Positions 1-7,945 of a stretch of DNA of 51,351 nucleotides are shown here, piece after piece. The notes beneath the pieces are model-generated. The model was not told the DNA's origin and made no database searches. It was given only the letters and a program-made list of their open reading frames with translations. A program made the position numbers and the translations under genes. Source of the DNA: CAYQPF01 sp964419225 (GTDB lineage Bacteria; Cloacimonadota; Cloacimonadia; Cloacimonadales; CAYQPF01); assembly GCA_964419225.1 (NCBI GenBank), contig CAYQPF010000019.1:1-51351 (forward strand). Direction: 5' to 3'. Each line of letters opens with the position of its first letter. Within the stretch, counting starts at the first letter, position 1.

Positions 1-1761
1 GGAGAGGGCCCCGGGGAACGTATCGGGTTTAAAGAAGTTAAAACTACATATCCTCAAACAATTGAGCCGGGGTTAAAACTGAGTTGTGTTATTACAGACA
101 TTAGCGGAGTGAATGTCACTACGGGTGGTAAAGGCGAGAGTAATGTCCGTATCAGAGGTGCTAAAAAGGAGAATGTCAAGATAATGATCGATGGCCGTCC
201 TTTGAATGCAGGCTATTTTGGTAATCTTGATTTGCAGTCAGTCAGTTTATGTGATTTGGAGGAAGTACAGGTAATCAAGGGTCCTGTTTCTTCTTTGTAT
301 GGTTATAATTCTACCGGCGGGGTTGTCAATTACATTACAAAAGAACCATCCAAAGATAAATGGCTGACTTTTAAAACCAAGTTCCAGAGAAATAATACAA
401 ATATGTCTCAGTTTATTGTTGAGCATAAATTTGCGGACACTGGTTACTGGTTGTCGCTTTCCCGTACTAAAACTGCCGGATTTATGCTTTCGGAAGATTT
501 CAAACCTGCTCCTTATGAAAATGGAAAAGTACGGAATAATATTTTTTACACTCAATTCGATATCCAGGCAAAGGTGAATACCACCTTTATGGGTTATAAC
601 AACGCATCTCTTTCTGCAGGTTACACCTATATGAAGGATAAAGGTATTCCTTCTTCAATCTACGAAAATCTTGTCAGGAAATTCACAGACTGGAAACGGT
701 ATCAGGTTACGGCCAATACTCAACTAATTTTAAGCGAAAAAACCAAACTTTCCAGTTCAATTTACTATGATGCTTATGATAATATTCTGGAGGAATTTAG
801 CGGATCTTACTTGAAATCCTTACTCGAAAACTGGTGTTTCGGGAATTTTAGCACTTTAGATTATGATTTGTATTTTACCAAGTTCACCCTGGGTTATCGT
901 GGAGAAAAACAGGTTTACAACCGTAAAGACAATCAGGGATACTTAGTTTGGACAACCAACAATGTAGTTAACAATTCTTTTTCGTTGAATAATACTCTGC
1001 CATTAAACAAAGTCCTGAAACTTGGAAGCGGGATAGGTTTTTCTGAAAGTCAACGCCAGGATAAATCTAAAGATTTAGTTTGGTATGGAGAACCTTCAAT
1101 TGGGTTGTATTTTGAAGAAAATATCAATTCTGCTGCTTTATCGTTTTCTTCTAACATACAATATCCCACCTTGCGTCAGCTTTACAGTTCGAGCAAAGGG
1201 AATCTCGCTCTTAGTCCGGAAAGAAGTTCTAAGACCGAATTAAGTCTAGATCATCGTTATACCTGGAGATCACTGTCGGGTAATTTTAAGACTGCTCTTT
1301 TCTATACAGTTGTTGATAAACAAATTGACGATTTTGCAGGTAAATATACGAATCTGCAAGACTACAAAAGCTCCGGACTTGATATAGATTGGAACTTGAA
1401 GATCAGTGCCCTTCTGGAAAATAGTATTGCTTATTCCTGGCTGAATTTTCTGGATAATGATTATCCTTTATACGAAATTCCCCGTAATTCTATTAATCTG
1501 AAAACATCTTTTAACCTTCCCTGGTATCTGAAATTAAGCTTTGATAATTCTTATAAAGATGTGAGAATAAGTCAGGATAGTGAGGGAAGAAATCATAAAC
1601 TTGAGTCTTTCTGGATAAATTCTGTATTCCTCAATTACTCATATAAAAGAGTTAAAGCAATGGCAGGTTTAGAGAATTATATGGATAAAAACTACTTTGA
1701 AGAATATGGGTTTCCAGCTAAAGGCAGAGATTTTATTTTTGCTCTGGAAGTAGGTATATGA
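1..1761 (+). CDS. TonB-dependent outer-membrane receptor, 5' end outside window
   Basis: The reading frame is open from base 1, so the gene is cut by the window edge; the GTG at 109 is only an internal codon. The visible N-terminal part is the plug domain: a VRIRGAKKENVKIMIDGRPL stretch (R-G and D-G-R-P motifs), then VQVIKGPVSSLYG and a GGVVNYITK segment, the classical plug signature. The rest, about 450 residues, alternates aromatic and polar strands as expected of the 22-stranded barrel and ends in an aromatic/hydrophobic strand. Such receptors import siderophores, cobalamin or other scarce ligands using TonB-ExbBD energy. The stop overlaps the start of the EcfT-like gene by 4 bp (ATGA), so the two are translationally linked, which suggests the ligand is a vitamin or metal. 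The specific substrate cannot be read from this fragment. Confidence 0.9.
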   Translation, partial: GEGPGERIGFKEVKTTYPQTIEPGLKLSCVITDISGVNVTTGGKGESNVRIRGAKKENVKIMIDGRPLNAGYFGNLDLQSVSLCDLEEVQVIKGPVSSLYGYNSTGGVVNYITKEPSKDKWLTFKTKFQRNNTNMSQFIVEHKFADTGYWLSLSRTKTAGFMLSEDFKPAPYENGKVRNNIFYTQFDIQAKVNTTFMGYNNASLSAGYTYMKDKGIPSSIYENLVRKFTDWKRYQVTANTQLILSEKTKLSSSIYYDAYDNILEEFSGSYLKSLLENWCFGNFSTLDYDLYFTKFTLGYRGEKQVYNRKDNQGYLVWTTNNVVNNSFSLNNTLPLNKVLKLGSGIGFSESQRQDKSKDLVWYGEPSIGLYFEENINSAALSFSSNIQYPTLRQLYSSSKGNLALSPERSSKTELSLDHRYTWRSLSGNFKTALFYTVVDKQIDDFAGKYTNLQDYKSSGLDIDWNLKISALLENSIAYSWLNFLDNDYPLYEIPRNSINLKTSFNLPWYLKLSFDNSYKDVRISQDSEGRNHKLESFWINSVFLNYSYKRVKAMAGLENYMDKNYFEEYGFPAKGRDFIFALEVGI

Positions 1762-2492
1762 AGTCTGATTTCCGGAAATCACTCTTTCTGCTTTACTTCA
1801 GTTGTGTTTTGACCTTTAACTCGGTCATGATTCAAGACTGGAGGAAGCAAAGTCTGATTTTTGGGATCTCTTTTCTTGTGCTTCTCTATGCACACAATTT
1901 CAAATTCAAGGGCCTGCTCAGTTTTTTTAAAAGACTAAAAGTACTCATCTCTCTGCTATTTTCTGTTTCCTTACTGCAGATGATCTTCCGTCAGACCGGA
2001 GACGTATATTTTGACCTGCATTTACTAAAAATTACTGCTGACGGTGTGAACTTTTCTTTGATCATTCTGTTCCGGTATGCCATTATATTTGCGACAACTC
2101 TTTCTCTGGCAACAATTTCCTACGCTAATTTTCTATTCATTCTGTCAGGCCTAAAGTTGCCGTATGAACTGACTTTTACCGTTTCGACGACCTTAAAACT
2201 CATCCCTCAATTTGCTAAAGAAGTCAAAAACTATCGGGATAACTTACAATTAAATAATATCAGAATGGACAAACTTCCCATTAAAGACAGATTTCTAACT
2301 CTGAAATACATCATCATCTTCGTATTTCTTTCTGCGATGCAATCACTCAGACTTCAAACCGCTAATCTGGAATTGAGAGCTTTCCGGAAATATCCCACCC
2401 GTACCTCTTATTTTGATCAAAAGCTTACTTTTACAGATCTAATGTTGTTTATTCCATTTTTACTCTTGGGTATAGGCTTGTACTTACTTTGA
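1758..2492 (+). CDS. EcfT/CbiQ-like transmembrane subunit of an energy-coupling-factor transporter
   Basis: A 244-residue protein with about five to six hydrophobic segments (roughly residues 8-25, 30-50, 58-78, 95-125, 180-200, 225-243). A cytoplasmic segment near residues 195-215 contains an LRAFRKYPTRTSYF stretch that matches the Ala-Arg-Gly/R-T coupling helix of EcfT/CbiQ proteins, here in degenerate form (R-A in place of A-R-G). EcfT joins the two ATPases to the substrate-binding S component for uptake of vitamins, cobalt or nickel. No EcfA ATPase or S component follows in this window; they may lie upstream of base 1. Overlap by ATGA with the receptor gene suggests one uptake system spanning both membranes. 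The family call is good; the substrate is unknown. Confidence 0.75.
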   Translation: MKSDFRKSLFLLYFSCVLTFNSVMIQDWRKQSLIFGISFLVLLYAHNFKFKGLLSFFKRLKVLISLLFSVSLLQMIFRQTGDVYFDLHLLKITADGVNFSLIILFRYAIIFATTLSLATISYANFLFILSGLKLPYELTFTVSTTLKLIPQFAKEVKNYRDNLQLNNIRMDKLPIKDRFLTLKYIIIFVFLSAMQSLRLQTANLELRAFRKYPTRTSYFDQKLTFTDLMLFIPFLLLGIGLYLL

Positions 2493-2596
2493 ATTCTCAA
2501 GTTTATACTTTGACATATAACCAAAATAATGTTAGTTAAATTAGTGCATTAACGCTTGTTATAATAAAAAATTCTTTAATTGGGGGCCATGAAAAT

Positions 2597-3208
2597 ATGG
2601 AACACAACATAGAAATAAATCCTGAACAGGGATTTGTTAAAAAAGTATTCATAAACCAGGATTATTTTAGAAGAGAACTGGGAGTATATCAAATGCGGCT
2701 TCCTTTTATACCCAGACTCTTAAATGTAAAGGTGAATGAATTACTCATTGAATACATATCATCTCCATCGATAGGAGAGTTGACTCAACCTGATTTGATC
2801 TGGGCAGCAGCTTCATTAGCCAGATTTCATAATCATTTCCGTAAAGGTAAAGTAACACTCTGCCATAAAGATACTAATCCCAAAAATTATCTCATGACCA
2901 AAGATAATTGCATCATGATCGATTTCTCGGATGTAGAGTATGATAATCCCTATTCCGATATTATCTCCTTCAATCTTTTCCAGGCTGATATTATGCATCC
3001 CGACATATTTCCCAAACAGCTTGATTCCTTTTTTAAAACTTATAAAATGTTCCATAACTCTCAACTTCAACTGAGTCCACAAATCCTGGCTCAAGAATTA
3101 ACCAGATTTGCAGAACGAAGAAAAACCTTTGGGAAAAAGTTAAGTTCACATTATGATGTGAATTCGAAAAAGCTGATGGAATTTTTTGCCAATAAAGTAA
3201 ACTATTGA
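2597..3208 (+). CDS. Small APH/Kdo-kinase-like phosphotransferase-fold protein
   Basis: A 203-residue soluble protein with a protein-kinase-like catalytic core. H90-K-D92-T-N-P-K-N97 fits the HxDxxxxN catalytic loop of aminoglycoside phosphotransferase and LPS-kinase-like enzymes, and M-I-D109-F-S-D fits the metal-binding DFG equivalent. The N-lobe is very short: a Lys pair near residue 15 and Glu near residue 27 may be the ATP-binding K/E pair. It is shorter than typical APH family members (about 260-300 residues). A GGGGG run at 2582-2586 lies 10 nt before the ATG. It sits 104 bp downstream of the EcfT-like gene. The substrate is unknown; a small-molecule, LPS-sugar or protein kinase is possible. 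The fold assignment rests on motifs only. Confidence 0.6.
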   Translation: MEHNIEINPEQGFVKKVFINQDYFRRELGVYQMRLPFIPRLLNVKVNELLIEYISSPSIGELTQPDLIWAAASLARFHNHFRKGKVTLCHKDTNPKNYLMTKDNCIMIDFSDVEYDNPYSDIISFNLFQADIMHPDIFPKQLDSFFKTYKMFHNSQLQLSPQILAQELTRFAERRKTFGKKLSSHYDVNSKKLMEFFANKVNY

Positions 3209-3243
3209 TCAACAACATTTTATTCTGAAAAGGTAGGTGGTGA

Positions 3244-4725
3244 TTGAGAATATATCTGATAATTATATTTGTGTTAATGAGTGTTCCTCTTTTCACTGTG
3301 CAGTTGGAAGATTCTTCTGCAAAAGCTTTCATAAATACCTTGTTGAATGACAGGCAGTCCCTTATTCATTACATTGATCCCAATGAATTGCTTACAAGTA
3401 ACCGTCTAGGTACCAATTATACTGACTCAGACCTTAAACTTATGATAGGCTACGATTTTACACCAGATGCTCTGCTTGCTATGAAGAATCAGGAAAAGTA
3501 CAGTTACAAGATCAAAGCACTTACAGCTGATTTCAGTTTGCTGACAATTTCTCTGCCTAAAATAGGTTATTCTCAGGATTTCTATTTCAAAGACGATAAA
3601 CTCATCTCCCCTCTTACCTGGTTTACCTGCAATATGAAAACTATCGATACAAAATATGTCAGATACTATTTTTCAGATTCGATCAGATACAACAGTGTTG
3701 CGGCCGAATATCTGAATACTCAGATCGATTCGTTACTGACCCGCTTCAATCAAGTCCTGACACACCAAAGAATACAACTTCTGGAATCTAAAAAGATAAA
3801 CTACATTATCACAGCTAATGCACAGGAAATGCAGACTATCACAGGTTTCAACACCACAGGGATCGCCTATTTGAATACCGATACTGTAGTTTCTCAAGAT
3901 CCAGCTCATTTTCATGAAGTTGTTCATCTTCTCATCAACTTCATTCTTAAAGATACAAAAACATATACCCAACCGCTCTTTCAGGAAGGTCTGGCTGTTG
4001 CCCTGGGTGGAAGAAGCGGAAAATCTCCTGAAGTGCTGTTTTCTCTTGCAGCTTACCTTCTTAAACAAAATTTCCTTACTTTTGAGGAGTTGACCAGTCG
4101 GGAAGTATTAAGTCAGGTTGATGCATCCTTATCATATCCAGTGAGTGGATTAATCGTCAAATATTTGCTTAATACTTTAGATTCAAAAGAGTTTCTTAAC
4201 CTCTACAGAAAATATACTGTTAACGAGTCTGGCTTTTCTTCAAATACAATTGATCTTAAGGACTTGAAACTCAGCAATAACTGGAATAATTATCTGGCTC
4301 AAACTGGTGAAGAGAATTTGCAGAATATTAAAGTAAAAGGTAAGACTACTAATCTTATTACAAAGCGAGAATATTCTTTAGACAACATTAGCCTAAATAA
4401 TACTCTTTGTGTACAAGTAAACATGTTGCCAGGATATTTGCTACTTAAAACTCACAAGTCTGTACAAAACTATCAGAGCAGAATCTTCCAGGAAAATCTG
4501 CCTAAAATGAAATATTCCCAAGAGAGATATCTGATCAAGGCAGATTCAACTGAAGTTGTTGTTTATGATTTGTACCTGGATCAAATTATAATGCTGCTGA
4601 ATAATGAGTTTTTCAGCGAAAATAAAGTAATTGAGAATAAAGGTAAGGTGGGATTTATAATTACTGATTCTAATCTGATCAAAGCTTTTACAACAGGATC
4701 TGAGATAAAATACATTAAAAATTAA
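3244..4725 (+). CDS. Secreted gluzincin-type zinc metallopeptidase
   Basis: The start is a TTG preceded by AGGTGG. The first about 20 residues (MRIYLIIIFVLMSVPLFTVQ) form a signal peptide, so the protein is exported. The zinc site is H224-E225-V-V-H228, with the third ligand probably E248 in the QEGLAVALGG segment, a HExxH-x19-E layout typical of gluzincins (peptidase MA-like proteins). The residues after 340 are beta-rich and unassigned. At 493 residues it is a medium-size peptidase. A good hairpin terminator follows the stop. No inhibitor or partner gene is adjacent; a role in envelope or extracellular peptide degradation is inference. The TTG start is the least certain part, but no better ATG precedes the signal peptide. 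Confidence 0.7.
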   Translation: MRIYLIIIFVLMSVPLFTVQLEDSSAKAFINTLLNDRQSLIHYIDPNELLTSNRLGTNYTDSDLKLMIGYDFTPDALLAMKNQEKYSYKIKALTADFSLLTISLPKIGYSQDFYFKDDKLISPLTWFTCNMKTIDTKYVRYYFSDSIRYNSVAAEYLNTQIDSLLTRFNQVLTHQRIQLLESKKINYIITANAQEMQTITGFNTTGIAYLNTDTVVSQDPAHFHEVVHLLINFILKDTKTYTQPLFQEGLAVALGGRSGKSPEVLFSLAAYLLKQNFLTFEELTSREVLSQVDASLSYPVSGLIVKYLLNTLDSKEFLNLYRKYTVNESGFSSNTIDLKDLKLSNNWNNYLAQTGEENLQNIKVKGKTTNLITKREYSLDNISLNNTLCVQVNMLPGYLLLKTHKSVQNYQSRIFQENLPKMKYSQERYLIKADSTEVVVYDLYLDQIIMLLNNEFFSENKVIENKGKVGFIITDSNLIKAFTTGSEIKYIKN

Positions 4726-4739
4726 TCGTATGAGTAAAG

Positions 4740-4763
4740 GGGGGCAATAATGACGTTGCCCCC
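4740..4763 (+). terminator. Hairpin terminator after the zinc peptidase gene
   Basis: Perfect 8-bp stem GGGGGCAA (4740-4747) / TTGCCCCC (4756-4763) with an 8-nt loop, 15 bp after the stop. The downstream sequence is T-rich but has no long T run. Confidence 0.7.
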
Positions 4764-4871
4764 TGCTTAATATTTACATTTTATTTCGATTTATTCAGTA
4801 TAAATCCTGTTTGTCCAAGACCATTAAAATGGTTGTCACTTACCTGATAAATCAGGCGTGCCAAAGGACCG

Positions 4872-5031
4872 CCGAACTTTAGAGACATCTGCATAATGCA
4901 AAATCTCCATCTATTGCACCGAAGGTGCATACTCTTTGGTAGCCGGTGGCGGAAGCCACCGGGATAAATAGCCAATAAACTCGCCCGAAAAGGGCGTCCA
5001 TATAGAATTATGCAGATGCCTCTTTAGTCGG
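4872..5031. repeat. Multi-hairpin element closed by long inverted repeats
   Basis: The ends 4881-4897 and 5007-5023 are inverted repeats matching at 16 of 17 positions (core CATCTGCATAAT), with imperfect continuation outward to 4872 and 5031. Inside lie three perfect hairpins in a row: TGCACC/GGTGCA with loop GAA (4915-4929), CCGGTGGC/GCCACCGG with loop GGAA (4943-4962), and CGCCC/GGGCG with loop GAAAA (4982-4996). All three loops are purine-rich G...A loops. The layout is that of a MITE/REP-like mobile repeat or a structured RNA with a multibranch core. No transposase is present. Confidence 0.6.
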
Positions 5032-5060
5032 TAGGTCATAAACAACTTCAGTTGTAACGG

Positions 5061-5084
5061 ATTATCAGGATTTATCCTGATAAT
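5061..5084. terminator. Perfect palindrome at the 3' side of the M28 gene
   Basis: Arms ATTATCAGGAT (5061-5071) and ATCCTGATAAT (5074-5084) with a 2-nt spacer. It lies about 45 bp past the M28 stop (minus strand) and could end transcription or belong to the adjacent repeat element. No T run follows, so the terminator label is tentative. Confidence 0.4.
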
Positions 5085-5128
5085 GATTGATCGTTTCTTT
5101 TTGAATCTGCGATACTAATTCGCTAAGA

Positions 5129-6307
5129 CTACATTTTTTTGATCAAGGAAGTAATGAATTCAACATTACTTTCTACAACAACATAATCCACAACGTCCAG
5201 GTCATCTTTGGGTGTGTGAAGGATTTCGTAAGTCGATTCCAGAGCATCCAGTGCACAAAAAGCAATGCAGGGAATGTTTTGCTGGAAAAAGATCATATGA
5301 TCGCCTTGATACCATTGATCAGCAAAATCAAAACCGGGAATTTCCTGCATTATCGTTTCAATTTTAGCCAGCTTTGTTTCATCTATTCCGTAAAGACTGA
5401 TTCCTGTTTTTTTACCTTTAAACCCCATACCGTCGATATTAATAACGAGTTCAATATCTTCAGGATGTTGCAAATCTTGCAAATAGACAACTTCTCCTCC
5501 GGCTGAATAATAATCTTCACTGTTGAAGAAGATTAATTCTATTCTCTTGTTTTTGATCTGTTGTAGAGTTTCAGCCAGACTAAGCAGGCAGGCTACACCC
5601 GTACCATTATCCAAAGCTCCCGGGCTAAGAAAATGTGTATCTGTATGAACGCAGATTAAAATTTTCTTCTGCACTTGTGGATTAAGTACAGCAAGAATAT
5701 TTTCACTTTGTACTACATTACTTATAGTATCTATTTTCAGTGTAATAGGCATATTCTTCTCAATAGCTTTATCAAAGATTATTTTGCCTGTACTCTGCGA
5801 AATGGTAACCGATGGAACTATTAAGTCTGCATCATTGAAAATCGGGATTACTTTCTCATCTTTGGGACTTACAGCAATTAATCCCGCCGGTGCTTTCTCC
5901 ATGAGTAAATTAACTATTTCTTTCTGACCCTCGATCTGATAAAAGGGAAAGCTAAGGGGAAAGTATTCGGAATCAGTCAGATCACCGGAGATAATCAGGA
6001 TTTTGCCTGCACAGTCACACGCTTGTAATTCAGACATATTTGAGACAGTCACAGTCTTAGCTGTCACATCACATGATTTGCTCATCGGATTAACCAGAAA
6101 AGGCAATTCAACGGTTCCAATACTCAGTTCTCCCCAATTGTAATACCATTCCACACAAGGAAAAGGCTGAACTGTGAAATCTACATTTAAATCCTTCAGT
6201 TCGTTCTTCACGAATTCCAATACTTTGACATTATTGGCGGTACCAGTCAACCTTGGACCAATCTCATTCACGATACAAGCTAATCTTCTTTCTAATTTTT
6301 TGGACAT
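5129..6307 (-). CDS. M28 family zinc aminopeptidase
   Basis: A 392-residue protein without signal peptide, so probably cytoplasmic. The C-terminal half carries the M28 di-zinc site: H221-T-D223, D233 in GALDNGTG, E264-D265 in NSED, D292 in INIDGMG and H364 in ILHTPKD. The N-terminal half contains the inserted PA-like region (about residues 90-190) common in larger M28 enzymes. The family removes N-terminal amino acids from peptides. The start is well supported by AGGAGGATAAT directly upstream. It is divergent from the AraC-type gene, with 126 bp between them, and may share its control region. A weak promoter, TTGACG (6371-6366), 16-bp spacer, TAAAGT (6349-6344), fits on the minus strand. Confidence 0.9.
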   Translation of the reverse strand: MSKKLERRLACIVNEIGPRLTGTANNVKVLEFVKNELKDLNVDFTVQPFPCVEWYYNWGELSIGTVELPFLVNPMSKSCDVTAKTVTVSNMSELQACDCAGKILIISGDLTDSEYFPLSFPFYQIEGQKEIVNLLMEKAPAGLIAVSPKDEKVIPIFNDADLIVPSVTISQSTGKIIFDKAIEKNMPITLKIDTISNVVQSENILAVLNPQVQKKILICVHTDTHFLSPGALDNGTGVACLLSLAETLQQIKNKRIELIFFNSEDYYSAGGEVVYLQDLQHPEDIELVINIDGMGFKGKKTGISLYGIDETKLAKIETIMQEIPGFDFADQWYQGDHMIFFQQNIPCIAFCALDALESTYEILHTPKDDLDVVDYVVVESNVEFITSLIKKM

Positions 6308-6433
6308 ATTATCCTCCTTTTGAGAACACTTTTCCTGAAACCAACTTTAGCGTATTGTAAAAAAGCGTCAAACATTCAAGTGTGGAAAATCACAATTTGA
6401 CAATTTTCTCAACGTCAGAGTTTTTGTAAGTAT

Positions 6434-7219
6434 ATGGAGAATAAAATATATCAGGTTAGGAACAAGGATTTAAGCAGATTAATTGCATATTACTGGTGTC
6501 TGGATTGCGACACGGAGGGTGATGACTCTTGTACTCTCCTTTATCCGGAACCATATTTTGACATCATTTTCAGCTTCGGAGAGCAGACTTCCTTCCAGAG
6601 CAGTTCAGGGAATAGAGAAGAAATCGATAAAGGTTTTATTTGCGGAATGCGAAAGGAGTGCTTTCAAATCACATCACCAGGGAAAGTCAGTTATTTGGCA
6701 GTCAGGTTTTATCCACAGGGTATATATCCGATACTTGGAATACCGCTTTCCGAATTCACCAATCAGAATGTGGAATTGGCTTTAACAGATCTCGTACATC
6801 TTAAAGAACTGGAAAAAAGAGTTTCTCATCTTACAAAACCGGAATTAGTGATTGAAATTATCGAGCAATATTTTCTTCTGATACTGAGGAAATCGTATGT
6901 TCTTTCCTCATATCCTTTGGCAAAACTACTTCCTGATTTACATGAGAAGATAAAACTCAAACAGATATATCATAAGAATTTATCTTCACGTACAGTAGAA
7001 CGAGAGTTTCAGAAATGGATAGGAGTCAGTCCCAAGTTTTTTCAAAGAATAATCCGCTTTAATAATTTGATGCTTTCTTTGAATAACTACGATCAACAGG
7101 AATCTTTTTCACAATTTGCCCAAAGATTTGATTATTTCGATCAGTCACATATGATCAAAGATTTCCAGCAATTCCTGAATATGTCTCCCGGACAGTATAT
7201 AAAAATTAACCAAGGATAA
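6434..7219 (+). CDS. AraC-type transcriptional regulator
   Basis: A 261-residue protein. The first about 150 residues form a sensor region of the type found in DUF6597-containing AraC proteins (YYWCLDCD..., LYPEPYFDIIFSFG, YLAVRFYPQGIYPILG). The last about 90 residues are the double helix-turn-helix: SSRTVEREFQKWIGVSPKFF, then FSQFAQRFDYFDQSHMIKDF and the conserved MSPGQYIK end. The L-S-S-R-T-V-E-R and F-D-Q-S-H-M elements match AraC recognition helices. It is divergent from the M28 peptidase gene, its likeliest visible target by position. The inducer is unknown. Confidence 0.85.
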   Translation: MENKIYQVRNKDLSRLIAYYWCLDCDTEGDDSCTLLYPEPYFDIIFSFGEQTSFQSSSGNREEIDKGFICGMRKECFQITSPGKVSYLAVRFYPQGIYPILGIPLSEFTNQNVELALTDLVHLKELEKRVSHLTKPELVIEIIEQYFLLILRKSYVLSSYPLAKLLPDLHEKIKLKQIYHKNLSSRTVEREFQKWIGVSPKFFQRIIRFNNLMLSLNNYDQQESFSQFAQRFDYFDQSHMIKDFQQFLNMSPGQYIKINQG

Positions 7220-7683
7220 ATCCACTGTTTAGAGGGACGCTTAATAGAACGCGGATGACGCAGATTTTGCAGATGATCACTGATCGGAAGAGATGAACAA
7301 ATTCTTTATTAAAATTTGAATACTGAAGTTAGACTTCTTATAGAATATGAAACCTAGAATGTGTTTGTTGTTTATGTAGTGGCGAACCTGGGTGTCCGCC
7401 CATTTCATTGGGAATTACCGACGTCTCGTCGGTTCAAAAGGCAGAAGATAATTATCAATTCTTAATGAGAGAGGGTATAATTATTGAAACCTACAGCCTT
7501 AGGCAATATATGAATTGGTAAGTAAATATTTAAAACCCGCAGGCAAGTATTAGGAACCTAGTAAGGTGCTAGTAAGGAGCTAGAGAGGAAGTGCAAAGAT
7601 TAAGGTAACAGAATTTCATTTACCATTCTTAATTCAGCATTCTTAATTCTTTAACCTTCCTTGGTGTTCATCGGGTAAAATTT

Positions 7684-7754
7684 TATTAATAGACCCGGCA
7701 TTTATGCCGGGATTTATCAAATAAACACACCTCACCCAGGGCTTCAGCCCAATT
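7684..7754. repeat. Two-hairpin dispersed repeat, copy 1
   Basis: Hairpin CCCGGCA/TGCCGGG with loop TTTA (7694-7711), then about 27 bp later hairpin GGGCT/AGCCC (7739-7750). The same two hairpins in the same order, with an alike linker (ATAAACA...), recur at 41704-41780. Confidence 0.65.
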
Positions 7755-7904
7755 AATAATATGTAACTACTAGGTACTTCTCTATAAAAAAGGATGTGAT
7801 CTGTTTAACCTCTCTTGGAGCCGAAATGGCCTCATTTCGGATGGAAAAAAGAAGGTTCAGAGAATAAGTTAGCTTTCTAATTATTGCCCATAACTTTGTT
7901 TTTT

Positions 7905-7937
7905 CTATATAGTCCATAATGTCTATATAGTCCATCC
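7905..7937 (-). repeat. 9-bp ATGGACTAT-type repeat, locus 1
   Basis: Three to four units of the TCCATATAG / TCCATAATG type. It lies just past the 3' end of the glycosyltransferase gene. Related arrays sit at 16205, 17837, 21985, 34652, 45038 and 47001. Confidence 0.65.
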
Positions 7938-7945
7938 AAATACAG

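Larger units (their letters stand above)
4726..5128. other. Convergent intergenic region rich in hairpins
   Basis: This 403-bp space lies between the converging zinc peptidase and M28 genes. It holds the terminator (4740-4763), small palindromes at 4821-4832 (CCAT/ATGG) and 4843-4856 (CCTGAT/ATCAGG), the multi-hairpin element 4872-5031, a hairpin at 5043-5055, and an 11-bp palindrome at 5061-5084. A 64-codon reverse frame across it is broken by these structures and is not a convincing gene. Confidence 0.6.
7220..7945. other. Non-coding repeat mosaic (726 bp)
   Basis: I see no gene here. It holds an AGAACGCGGATGACGCAGAT word (7246-7265; the AGAACGCGGAT core is also at 47202-47212), a hairpin ACCGACG/CGTCGGT (7418-7434), repeated CTAGTAAGG / AGGAGCTA words (7557-7590), ATTCTTAATTC words (7626-7651), CCTTCCTTGGTGTTC (7656-7670, also at 31411), the two-hairpin element 7684-7754, an 8-bp hairpin CCGAAATG/CATTTCGG (7821-7840) and a TCCATATAG-type 9-bp repeat (7905-7937). 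Confidence 0.6.

Noticed and set aside
4781..4975. 64-codon reverse frame in the hairpin-rich gap
   Set aside because: It crosses the multi-hairpin element; its composition follows the palindromes, not a protein.
4872..5031. tRNA or tmRNA in the multi-hairpin element
   Set aside because: Stem lengths and loops do not fit a cloverleaf; there is no T-loop sequence or CCA-bearing acceptor stem.
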